NCBI GenBank assembly: GCA_000226015.1
Contig: JH153967.1
Span: forward strand, 3,615 to 35,411
Direction: 5' to 3'
From: Mnemiopsis leidyi
Lineage: Eukaryota > Ctenophora > Tentaculata > Lobata > Bolinopsidae
DNA length: 31,797 bases
Shown one piece after another: positions 11,801 through 19,629 of this stretch. The translations under genes and the position numbers were made by a program. Numbering within the stretch: position 1 is the first letter of the stretch; every line of letters begins with the position of its first letter. Under the pieces are notes generated by a model. It did not search any database, was not told where the DNA came from, and saw only the letters and a list, made by a program, of their open reading frames with translations.

Positions 11801-13348
11801 TGCAAACTTCCACTTAGTTGGTACCAGGGAAAATGGGTATAGGTTTCGGACTATAAGTTTATCAAAATGAATGTATACTTTCATTCTTGATGTTTTAGCT
11901 ACATTTCTGATATTATCCCGCTACAATTATAATGTTTAGTTAAGCGACATTTGAGATAAGCGACATTTGACAGGAAATAATAAAGCCTGCACCCTCCTAG
12001 AGACTACATGTCAAGCAAGGAACTGTTGTGCGCTCTTTGGAGCGAGGATCATGGGGACGACAGTCCAAATCCAGAAACTGCCGCTATTCTCAACAAGAAC
12101 AGTCTACCTTCAAAAACTAAGATACCGAACTCACTTGGTAAGTCAGATTTTATGGTGCAGATGCGTAAAATAAAAATAAAGATTAGTAGCAATTTGGTTG
12201 TCACTTGTTCATTTGACACCTGTCAAAGCAATCTTAGATCAATACAATTTTTCTCGACTTATACAATCGTTCATTTGCCGTATGTAAAATCTTTGCCACT
12301 AAAAATACCGTTTAAAGCTATAACTTCCAGGACGACCTTTCCTGTGGGCGCAGAGACTAGCTGGTATTACCGGGTGGACGAGCGACGCTAAACTAGATAT
12401 TTCTACAAGCAGGGAGACTGTTCCACGCTTTCTAGAGGCCATTAAACAACGTTGTCTCGCTCGCCTTGCTCTGAAGTACCAACTAAGGTGGGCAACAGTT
12501 TTTGGACAAAGAATTGAATTTTGCTGCACGGCCGCACCCCAACTTATCAGGAACTTATCTACAAACAAGACTGTTGTGGAGGTAGCTTTGTCTGACCCGA
12601 ACTTCCCAGGAACTTGTCTACAAACAAGACTGTTGAGGAAGGAGCTATTTCTCAACCGACGCTGCTGACAGAGATAGTTTCCTGGAAAGAAGTACAGTTG
12701 GATTCCATCTCCGGATCTTACTCTGAACGTGCTCTGAAACACGTGTCTGACAGAGATACCTTGTACGAGGTAAGATCTTTCTTGGGTTCAGATCCTTAGT
12801 CCTGTATACCTATTGTTCGACTCTGTTTTTTGTTCAAAAAATACTACTTATATATACATACTTATAGTTATACTACCTTTATACATACATACCTATACTA
12901 CTTTTGTAATTGTTGCGTTGTTTCGTTCCGGCACCTATGGAATACTGATTGGTTGGCATGAATTAACATAATATTCCCACAGTTGGTGGTGCGAAGAGGT
13001 AAAACCTCCTGCAGAAGTCTGCTGACCCTCTCCCTGGACTACCCGGTAACTCCTCCCTTTACTCTCCTCCAGATAGAGACCCCTAACGGAACTGCTACTT
13101 CCCACAACGACAACAACGTCCGTGCCATTGAGGAGGAACTCAACGTTCATGTCGACGATTTATATGTAAAAGGCGTGGAGTATGTTTTGACGAAAATAGT
13201 GTGTAAACTGTGCATGTGTCTTGATGTGTATGTTGAGGGTATGGGATTGGAGCCTCAGATAAAGTTTTTCATCAACAAGTTTAAGGGTCCTGATAATGTA
13301 CTTCCGTTCGTTTACAACAGTGAGAAACAGTATTTTCAACATCGGTAG
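2888..13348 (+). CDS. THOC5: THOC5 orthologue (THO/TREX mRNA export subunit), eleven exons seen
   Basis: THOC5 is a subunit of the nuclear THO/TREX complex, which couples transcription to mRNA export. Exons: 2888-2980, 3277-3351, 8676-8802, 8988-9083, 10036-10130, 11284-11392, 11592-11728, 12001-12137, 12331-12487, 12610-12769, 12983-13348. From exon 2 onward all phases agree. Landmarks are WELEQRK spliced to a Lys/Glu-rich helix (exons 2-3), VQEYLGTK (4), FRAHPLTVE (6), WSEDHGDDSPNP (8), FLWAQRLAG (9), and the C-terminus with NDNNVRAIEEELNV and LPFVYNSEKQYFQHR. All match remembered human THOC5. Exon 1 (VDACLQYKSTC) is weaker: it could match either the human YKYTC region or the KVDAY region. 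Its phase does not fit exon 2, and about 55-100 residues of the human N-terminal half are not found between them. The seen exons give about 517 codons against 683 residues in human. Confidence 0.9.
3683..5494 (-). CDS. Secreted coiled-coil protein of an unrecognised family, frame-disrupted
   Basis: Three exons on the - strand: 5494 to about 5013, 4889-4674 and 4157-3683. The start MKIFIFLTFVVCSFAQ is a signal peptide. It is followed by four 21-residue units of the type LTDGQEELSSGQKELEQ plus polyQ, predicted coiled coil. The C-terminal region has WYLGMNINPADGHTFGYT, then VFKFKVLGES, FGLPRMNPGRQIVTFGGP, NNGCRIALTGG and DDNTHGLGNDF. Exons 2 and 3 join in phase (AG+G). Two faults are visible. 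An extra 7 bp (near 5177-5185) in the last repeat unit shifts frame and stops the N-terminal reading at LLSTY. No GT donor near 5004-5016 gives the phase 2 that exon 2 needs. It is either a recent pseudogene, an indel error, or a gene with an exon structure I did not solve. It lies wholly inside a THOC5 intron. I do not know its function. Confidence 0.65.
4205..4555 (+). mobile_element. tRNA-derived SINE
   Basis: A tRNA-like head has a clear B box, GTTCGATTCCC at 4249-4259, and a preceding loop-like GCTAATCAAAAGGTTAGC. A body with no coding potential follows, ending in an AT-rich tail (AATAAATATAAGTATAATATA region, 4535-4555). The A box is weak, so the 5' end may be truncated. It lies in the second intron of the secreted-protein gene, opposite to that gene's strand. 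Confidence 0.6.
4607..4655. repeat. Short inverted repeat
   Basis: GGTCAAAAAGTTTGACCA and CTGGTCAAACTTTTT form a palindromic cluster in the same intron as the SINE. It could fold as a hairpin in RNA. No terminator role can be argued in a eukaryotic intron. Confidence 0.5.
5164..5395 (-). repeat. 63-bp coding tandem repeat with CAA/CAG runs
   Basis: On the - strand, units reading CTTACTGATGGACAAGAG then CTTAGTTCAGGACAA are separated by runs of CAA or CAG. They encode the 21-residue coiled-coil units of the secreted protein. Slippage in such an array readily explains both the unit number and the 7-bp frame break. Confidence 0.85.
5855..6510. repeat. Long purine-biased tract (GA-rich on + strand)
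   Basis: From about 5855 to 6260, and again from 6320 to 6490, the + strand is overwhelmingly A and G (for example GGAGAGGGGAAGAG). It has only scattered pyrimidines. Open frames on either strand here are low-complexity (Pro/Ser/Leu-rich or Arg/Gly-rich) and not believable genes. The tract lies in a THOC5 intron, upstream of the secreted-protein gene. Confidence 0.8.
7279..7361. repeat. Near-perfect hairpin built from TTGTCCGAA units
   Basis: The left arm, GGACTCTTGTCCGAAG plus CGGACTGTTGTCCGAAACC (7279-7314), is inverted as GGTTTTCGGACAAGAG plus TCCACTTCGGACAACAGTCC. The loop is about 8 bp. Further single units follow at 7366-7382 and 7456-7472. It lies just downstream of the orphan signal-peptide exon. 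Confidence 0.8.
7560..7626 (-). pseudogene. Orphan signal-peptide exon, paralogous to the secreted protein
   Basis: On the - strand the reading starts MKILIFLSFVACNGVA, close to MKIFIFLTFVVCSFA of the gene starting at 5494. The DNA also matches: about 33 of 7592-7626 align with 5461-5494 with few changes (shared CCACAAAA, TTAGAAAAAT, AAGATCTTCAT). Downstream the reading stays open to 7279 but has none of the coiled-coil repeats and runs into the TTGTCCGAA hairpin. It is either a relic of a tandem paralogue or an alternative first exon. No donor in a matching phase is evident. Confidence 0.5.
7627..8675. other. THOC5 intron, no feature seen
   Basis: This is the remainder of the 5.3 kb THOC5 intron. 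A short open frame at 7822-8073 (+) has no recognisable similarity and no supporting signal, so I do not call it. Confidence 0.6.
9263..9660 (+). mobile_element. 5'-truncated LINE-type retrotransposon 3' end
   Basis: Codons 9263-9505 (stop TAG) read SFSFIGPKIFNNLPTSL, then DIFKRNLKTYLF. This is the typical last segment of a non-LTR reverse-transcriptase ORF (consensus of the form F-x-GPK-x-WN-x-LP ... FK-x-x-LK-x-x-LF). A 3' UTR of about 150 bp follows, ending in an (ATT)n run at 9648-9658. It lies in the THOC5 intron between exons 4 and 5. Confidence 0.7.
9661..9815 (+). mobile_element. Second retroelement-like 3' tail ending in (ATT)n
   Basis: A GC-richer segment (GGTGGTTAATCCCCCGATCC, CAGCTGACCCTAGGG) ends in (ATT)n at 9789-9806. 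It abuts the (ATT)n tail of the LINE fragment, as when one element inserts into another's tail. There is no coding content. Confidence 0.4.
9874..10085 (+). repeat. 107-bp tandem duplication over a THOC5 splice acceptor
   Basis: Copy 1 (9874-9980) and copy 2 (9981-10085) start TTCCTTTTAGTTGTGCATAC. Each contains the branch/polypyrimidine region, TTTCCAG and the first part of THOC5 exon 5. Copy 1 has two extra bases, so VTGYTEYL is followed by TAA at 9953. Copy 2 reads VTGYTEYLKLGTTVTING and continues into the exon. Only copy 2 (acceptor 10035/10036) is productive. Confidence 0.92.
10171..10827 (-). CDS. HVCN1: Voltage-gated proton channel Hv1, intronless coding region
   Basis: 218 aa (human 273), a four-helix voltage sensor without a pore domain, conducting H+ across membranes. 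S1 is about residues 57-78, with the selectivity Asp in VTID (D68). S2 has MLEILTKILVYRKRFF, and S3 has IVDTLVIVVSFILD (D132). S4 is RLWRVARLVNG, with Arg 163, 166 and 169 and Asn 172. A Lys/Glu-rich coiled coil follows (181-207), as in dimeric Hv1. Of the two zinc-binding His of human Hv1, the S2 one appears replaced (QFIRNLQ). A His remains in the S3-S4 loop (IHSIHA). I start at the ATG at 10827: just upstream CTACCTTTTCCAG looks like a 3' splice site, so the longer reading is probably intron. It is nested in the THOC5 intron 10131-11283; its stop is 41 bp from THOC5 exon 5. Confidence 0.93.
   Translation of the reverse strand: MAIPRSPDFAMEDRQSIYSEEIQQRKTSDDTVTGSRTRTDWSVSCVNLERIFESHVFHVLIVALVTIDMSIVAVELTCSLDVIVQKDDSKRVQFIRNLQICNLVVISLFMLEILTKILVYRKRFFKCYEIVDTLVIVVSFILDIIHSIHATPTTAAEFIIVARLWRVARLVNGTAYQIRYTKEEKLEKLLKENKALKEEIKALKLLSRAKDNSILNVS
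12541..12655 (+). repeat. 59-bp tandem duplication over a THOC5 splice acceptor
   Basis: Copy 1 (12541-12599) and copy 2 (from 12600) share CAGGAACTT and TCTACAAACAAGACTGTTG. Copy 2 supplies the phase-2 acceptor used for exon 10 (AG at 12608-12609, codon AG+G). Copy 1 offers an equivalent acceptor (AG at 12549-12550) in the same phase. The 59-bp offset is not a multiple of three, so using copy 1 shifts the frame and meets a stop after RKELFLNRRC. Confidence 0.85.
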
Positions 13349-13413
13349 CTTGATGTTGACATCTAATTTCAACAATATGACATGATGGTCCGAGTTGATG
13401 CACAACATTTTAA

Positions 13414-13419
13414 ATTAAA
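13414..13419 (+). terminator. Possible THOC5 poly(A) signal
   Basis: ATTAAA lies 66 bp after the THOC5 stop codon, followed by T-rich sequence. Confidence 0.45.
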
Positions 13420-13714
13420 GCATATTTTATTATCATACTTTCGACAATGGATATCATAATTATTGGGGAGGAGTTGAATATGTTTACTATCATGTGAAAG
13501 CATTAAACCAATGAGAAGCCAGGTTAGACCTATAAATTCCAAGAAAAGCTGTCAGGTGATAAAAATATTTTCCATCTCCTCTCCAAGAATTCTGACGTTT
13601 ACAATTTTAATTGTTCACAGTGTAACGCACGATATGCTTTTTCTTGTTAAATCCTCCGTGCGTTTCACAATGGTTGCTGTTGCTGTCGCACACGCCTCTC
13701 ATTAATAAGGGGTG

Positions 13715-14315
13715 ATGTGCGTGGTGCGTCTAGAATTTCTTCGCCTGGCCTGAATTGGGTGAGAGCGCAGGATGGCCGCGACAGTAGGTTACCTACAAGA
13801 CTCTCGCAGCTTAGAAAGTTAGGCCGAGGATAATGGGACGGAGTTGTCGCAGTGATACCCGACTCTCGTAGCTCAAAGCTGAACGTAGATTGACGAGATT
13901 ATATCCGTCTAACGTTCTAACTGCGTGAGTCGGGTATCACCGCGACAAAACGTAGATGGATATAATCTCGTCAAGGACGATCCCATCACTGTTCATGTTA
14001 TTGACATGAGATGATATCCATCTGCCATCGGTTAAGTTATCATCTCAACAATGCAAAGTTGTCAGACGTTGCCTGACCTGCTGCCGCAACAATTAGCCTG
14101 AGGTCCCAGGCAAGCGCGACGCGAAAGCTCACACATGTGCGTCCCGATAGGGCGCGCGCAGCGCGATCCGAGCCACAGGGCTATAGCTATGTTGGCTTAG
14201 CAAGCGTCTTGCTAAACACGTATATCCATGTGTTAAGCTTGTAGGTTGATAACCTACTGTCGCGGCCATCACGCGCTGTCACGCATTTCGAAGAAATTCT
14301 AGACGCGCATCGCCC
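13715..14315. mobile_element. Foldback element A, GC-rich
   Basis: Terminal regions about 75-80 bp long are inverted. GCGTCTAGAATTTCTTCG at 13726-13743 pairs with 14289-14306, and GATGGCCGCGACAGTAGGTT at 13771-13790 pairs with 14251-14270. Inside is a second hairpin (13852-13940) whose arms are GTGATACCCGACTC and GAGTCGGGTATCAC. There is no open frame of note. The base composition is clearly richer in GC than the flanks. Confidence 0.75.
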
Positions 14316-14433
14316 GTTGATGTTAAGCTAGCTTAACGCAAAATTAGGACGGACGCGCGACGCAAAAGCTAGAGCTAACACAGGGCGTCCCAATAGGGCG
14401 CGCGCAGCGCGAACCACAGGGCTATGCTGGCTT
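14119..14433. repeat. Direct repeat pair in the foldback cluster
   Basis: About 80 bp at 14119-14200 and at 14353-14433 share GACGC-AAAGCT, GGCGTCCC-ATAGGGCGCGC type sequence and CACAGGGCTAT...GGCTTAG. One copy lies inside element A and one between elements A and B. Confidence 0.7.
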
Positions 14434-14463
14434 AGAAAAATTAAAACGCGTCTAAAATTTTTT

Positions 14464-15048
14464 CGCGGTGATACCCGACTCACGCAGCTGAAGCTGAACG
14501 TGTAGAACGGTAAACGGATATCATCTCGTCAACTAAAATTTTTTGCCCGGCCAAAATGACCGGGCGCTGCGCGAGTCTCTTGACGTTTCCAATTCCGTTT
14601 GTCTGACTTTGTCCGACCCTCATTCGAAGCGAATTTAGAAAATAAAATGACGGGAAGGTGCGCGCGGCTGTACAACCTGCCGTTTCCTCTTTCTGTCGCC
14701 AGGCCAGAAATGCGCGTGAATGCGCGGCGCGTGATGGCCGCGACAGTAGGTTATCAACCTCCATGCCAAAAGCACGCTACGCCACTTCCGCAACACACGC
14801 AAAAGGGCTTTGAATTTGGTTTGCTATATCGTTGTCTGACTAATTGTCCGACCCTCATTCGAAGCGAATAGAGGAGAATAAAATGACGGGAGGGTGCGCG
14901 CTGCTGTACAAGCTAAATCTCTGTGATGTGTGTTGCTCGCTCTAAATAGAGCCCTTTTGAATTGCGCGCGCCACCAGAGGTTGACGAGATGATATCCGTC
15001 TAACGTTCTAACTTTAGCTTTAGCTGCGTGAGTCGGGTATCACCGCGA
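14464..15048. mobile_element. Foldback/MITE element B
   Basis: Arms of about 69 bp at 14464-14532 and 14980-15048 are inverted copies. The left arm has CGCGGTGATACCCGACTCAC and the right arm ends GTGAGTCGGGTATCACCGCG. Both carry the ATATC/GATAT and CTCGTCAAC/GTTGACGAG inner ends. Inside, two direct copies of a further unit (CCGACCCTCATTCGAAGCGA, near 14611 and 14850) are each followed by AAATGACGGGA and a GCGCGC stretch. Another copy of GATGGCCGCGACAGTAGGTT lies at 14733-14752. There is no transposase. Confidence 0.75.
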
Positions 15049-16355
15049 CAACACCAGAGGTGGCGTAGAAGCCGCGCGCGAAGCGTGCGTAAGCACCTGG
15101 TTAGGTGAACAAAATATTGATTGTATGTATCTGGCAACCCATTATGCTATTGCTGTCACATAATGGAAAACAATGTCCGACTCTTCCCCGAAAATTCTAA
15201 CGTCAGAACGTCGATTATTAGCGTATAAACCACAACCAAAAACCAATCTAGCTGCTTAATAATAATTATATTAAGCGATCAGATATATAAGTTTATAAAT
15301 ATTTTTGATTGAGAATGGATAGGTCTAAACTTCTACGGATTGCATTTGCGGAAAAAAGAAAATAAATTAATGTCTTCAATTTATGCCATAAATCATGTTG
15401 ATTGATGTTAAAAAGTTAAAAAGGTTGGTGGTATGGTAAACCAAAAGACAACTGTCATAAAAACTTGCAGAAACACAAATGTTTTTGATAAACAACGCAG
15501 GGAGGGGGCGCTTTAGGGATCACTGGGAGAAAATTCTCGTAGAGTGACTTCAAATGGCTAATTCTTTGTACAAACCTAGTACCATCATTAATAAAGTCAA
15601 TTTAGCAAAGTCTAATACATGTTATCTTCTAAAGACACCGAAAGAAATTTGAAATAACCCTGTGTGCAGGCAGCGCCAGAGCACTTTTGTTCAAACTATC
15701 ATGTTACAGTGCATAAATGAAGCCCTCTTCCTGGACATGTACAACATCTTATCTGTTTCAACTTTTAAAATCTCCTGAACGAGGTTCAATAGCAGCTGAC
15801 CTACCGACCTATAGTTAGTGATATTGGATCAGCTCCGATAACGACACAGGATCCACACTTGACTTAACAAGGATGATACACCAATCGCTTTTTAAAAAGT
15901 TGCCAATTAAAGTGCCATAAGTATACACAATAATAGCTATATCATGCTTAGTCGAGGACACGCCTATAATGATAATCATTGGCTTCGATATTAGTCCATA
16001 CGGCCATCTTGAGGTTTTCAAAGTTTACCTTTGGCAAACGTCAGTCAATATTCCACCGTCTTTTAAATCATCAATCTATTAAGTGGACTACAATTTTTGT
16101 TTATGTTGGTACACCTATAACTCCACTAGCATAGGTATCACCAGGCCATGGACTTACTTTTGTGACCAGTTTCCATGCGAAAATTTTGGATGCATCAGAA
16201 AGAAAACGTCGCCGAGGAAAAATCGACTTTACAGGCTGCGATAGGCGAATAAGGAGTCTGAGAAAGCGACTCTCAGACTGTCAAAGATAAACTAGAAGCC
16301 GTATAGCGTTTTGGCATGAGGCGAAAATGCCTTACAGTCGAAAGACATGAAATTA
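15049..16355. other. Intergenic, nothing recognised
   Basis: AT-rich sequence with only short open frames. None resembles a known family or carries consistent splice sites. Confidence 0.6.
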
Positions 16356-16901
16356 CAGTAAACCCTCGATTTACCGGGCCTCTATTTACCGAGTCCCTCT
16401 ATTTACCGGGCCTCCTTCCTTTCCCCCGAAATTTTTCAACTTTTTCACAATCTTTTTTTAATTTAGAAATCGGATATGATCTTTCAATAGCAGGCACCGG
16501 TACACGGGACATTTTGGTAATGGTATCTCTTCGCCATGTGACACCGTGATAGAGCCTTAACATGCAAGATTGCAAGCTGACAGCTCATACACACGTGCAC
16601 TGAATATATATGTAACGTAACCGCGGCATACATACTGATACACAATAAATCGAGATTACTGATTGAAGATGTAAATCAGAATTACAGAACGTTGGATCCA
16701 TTCTCACAGTTCGAAATCCCTCAAGGAGTACTTATCAAGAAATTTGATCAGGATGACGTTACATATAGCTATCAATGACTTAAGGTACTATTTTTGGCCA
16801 AAAATAGGCCATATTTTGGTCAAATTCTATTTACCGGGCCCCTCTATTTACCGGGCCTCAACCCTTTCCCCCGAGGGGCCCGGTAAATCGAAGGTTTACT
16901 G
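16356..16901. mobile_element. Pogo/Tigger-like MITE, 546 bp
   Basis: Ends are inverted: CAGTAAACCCTCGATTTACC at the left and GGTAAATCGAAGGTTTACTG at the right, flanked by TA on both sides (16354-16355, 16902-16903). This fits the TA target site of the Tc1/mariner-pogo group. TTTACCGGGCC units are repeated inside both ends. There is no transposase frame, so it is non-autonomous. Confidence 0.8.
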
Positions 16902-17554
16902 TATAACACCCAAAAACCGATCTCAAGGAACCAATGATTTCTCTGGCATTTTCTTTTTCAGGATTTTAAATTTAAGCTTGAGGAATTGATATAATTGATT
17001 TCGATAACCCACAAGGACATACAATCCTGGCAATATAACCTGTTGCTTTAAGACATTTTACGCTTAGAACTCCTTGGAGATGATCTATGGTAAAGGCAGG
17101 TCAAGTATCAGCTCACAGGATTGGAAGATATTTTAAAGAAAACCTCACATTGGACATTACCAGATTCCAATTTGCTCTAAATGAGTAAATAGCTAATACT
17201 TAGTTTGTCTCAAAATGTCATCTGTAGTTTATCAGTAAAAGCAAAGGATTTAGCCAAAAATGAAGACTTGTGCGATAATTTTTGGTCGATTTTGAGTTAA
17301 AACCAACCTATTACGCTCTTATCAGTGTCTTAACCCAACGTTGCACAGACCTCAGACTAGGCGTGGATGCTTCTCCAAACACTTGTACAAGTTCACTATG
17401 CAATTGCGTAGGGGACTTTCCAAGTTTGAAGCCGGTATAAACGTAAGGTCGGAAATGACAATTTTTAACACTTTCTCTTAATTAAGAGATGGACTCTTGG
17501 TTAAATTTTAAAGTGCTGCCTTTATCCACTGCTGAACGTTATGCAAATGTTAAA

Positions 17555-17564
17555 NNNNNNNNNN
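17555..17564. other. Assembly gap (10 N)
   Basis: Ten unknown bases. Ten N often marks a join of unknown true length. No called gene crosses it. Confidence 0.97.
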
Positions 17565-17607
17565 AGATATCATATCCCTGTAAAGATTCACATGAGGTAT
17601 CCATTCA

Positions 17608-18545
17608 TTAGTGCTGATCTGAGATCAAATTAAGATCTAACTCTTCCACATTGATTGGTCTCTGATAAAATCGACCTCTATGACCCCGAATTGCAATGAG
17701 GCAAGTTTTTAGTAGCTCGATTCTGATTCTTCTTCTGACAAAGTTCACAGTATCTGAGTATTTTTTATTTGTTCTATGACTCAGCTTTTCACTCAGTTTC
17801 TTAAGAAAACAAGAAAATTCTTTTGCCATTCCGCCAGTTGTGGAGAAGACTAAGAGTGTGAATTGTCCGTGCTTAATTTGAATCACTCGACTGTTGTTCA
17901 TTCTTTTCTTTTCTTTCTCATGGTCTGAATAAATTTTCTCCAAGGATTTATTGTTATTAGACATGGCTCCTGGGTACAGCATCCTTATATCAGAAAATGC
18001 CTTATCTAATGGTGTCCAAAATCCTCTGGCAGCAACATCCAGCCTTGCCCCATCACTGATGTTGGAACCTGATGGTAGGGTTCTATTACCAACAGGCAGC
18101 AGATGAGGTTCTTTTTCTAACAAGCTGGCAGTTGCATCCCTGACTGTGTTGTGTCTGATGCGTACAAACCCACCTATCTGAAGTGGTTGTTGGATAGATG
18201 TAATTCCCAGCCCACCATATCGTACTGGCATCTCTGAGCTCAAGATTCAAGAATACATCTTATGAAATGCCATAGAAACAGTTAAAGAAGGATATATGAA
18301 TGTTGTAATATATGTGATTTTACAACGGGAAGAGTTTCGTATTTGTATTTGTATTTGTGTTTGTATTTGTATGTGTATTTGTATTTGTATTTGATTAGGA
18401 TACTGGCCTTCATACTAAAGCTGGAATTAGTTTGTTGGTAATGGCTGTTTCCAGTTCCAAACAGAGGTTCAATGTCAGGCACAGTATGCATTAGATAAGT
18501 CCACCTGTGCAAAATTCCTTTCGTTAACACTGCATACACTACCTG
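17608..18545 (-). pseudogene. Decayed retroelement polyprotein fragment (C-terminal part)
   Basis: Read on the - strand, 18539 to about 18420 gives LHRWTYLMHTVPDIEPL. After a microsatellite, 18243-17608 gives MPVRYGGLGI, RIRHNTVRDATASLL, GARLDVAARGFWTPLDKAFSDIR, EKEKKRMNNSRV and FTLLVFSTTGGM. This is the familiar end of an RT-containing ORF found in many copies in cnidarian and sponge genomes. The segment that normally separates GGLGI from the RHN-VRD motif (about 100 residues, with a Cys/His motif) is deleted, and the (TTTGTA)n array interrupts the reading. It is not an active element. Confidence 0.7.
18338..18393. repeat. (TTTGTA)n microsatellite
   Basis: About nine near-perfect copies of GTATTT. 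It splits the two parts of the retroelement fragment. Confidence 0.9.
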
Positions 18546-19000
18546 TGGTTCTTCTAATCAATAAAAAGACAAAATTTCAATAAAAGACAAAATTTATATT
18601 TTCATTTCTTTATTCACATTTATAAATCAATTAAAATTATCAAAAATATAGGTGAATTGAACAATCAGTAGGGCTTGTAGGGGTATAAAATGTTTTTAGT
18701 AAAATATATACACATGTATATATTTAAGATTATTCTTGATGTTGATACAAATTGATTGCCAAACTTATTGTAAGTTTCTGCATATGAGATAAGCCTGAGT
18801 AAATGTAACATTTAAGCCTTACTACCATAAGGTAGGCACTGCATGGCGGGCGAAATGAGGGGCCAAAACGCTTGTGGCTTACTGTGGCCCTGTGTGATCC
18901 TCCATGCAGGTGCAAATGCCAGATCAGCCAACTGTTCTTTGTCTTCAACCCATTTAGTTGTTTTTCACATAAGCCTGTCTGAATTGATTAGTGCCCACAA

Positions 19001-19016
19001 CCCCCCCCCCCCCCCC
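19001..19016. repeat. Poly-C run of 16
   Basis: Uninterrupted C16, followed by ACGG. The length is prone to sequencing error and it could form a G-rich structure on the other strand. Apart from this, 18546-19627 shows nothing that I recognise up to the MARS1 5' region. Confidence 0.9.
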
Positions 19017-19629
19017 ACGGTCGTCTCTGCCCCTCACGAGTTACAACTACTGCAAGGGGGCTAAACAGTTTCTGTGCGCTAGAGGGATCAGCCTAATTTT
19101 TAACGATCAAAATAGTTTTCGAGGGGTTTGGATTATATCCATACTTTGGTCCTATCTTACACAAATGTGTCCACCATTCACTGAGCTCATCTAGTTTTCC
19201 TCCTGCTGTGCTGTCATCGGCATACCAATCTTGAGATGCAATGCACTTGTCATTTAGATCTTCTATATATTATTATTTTTAGATCTTCAATAGACAAAAT
19301 CCAAGAGATAGTAATATATACTTTAACTTGCAAGAGTTAAACTTCAAAAGTAGAAAGAGTATGCTATATCCAGGCTGCATCCTCTTTCATCTACTTCTGC
19401 ATGGTGATAAACGATTATTAGATGTATCTTCATCATTCATCACCATGATCATGATCACACAGTAAGGACACAGTACTAAATCAATATTTAGGTAGTATTG
19501 GACATCCTTAATCAAACGAATATTAAGTTAACTGCTTTGTTAGTTTTAAAATTTGACATTGCTTTTTGTTATAGTGCACAAAAATTATTTACTACTTGTA
19601 AATTTTAGATTATTCATATAATCTCAGGT

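Noticed and set aside
14599..14871. 90-codon open frame across foldback element B
   Set aside because: It runs through repeat modules that occur in both orientations. The composition follows the GC-rich repeats and no protein motif is present.
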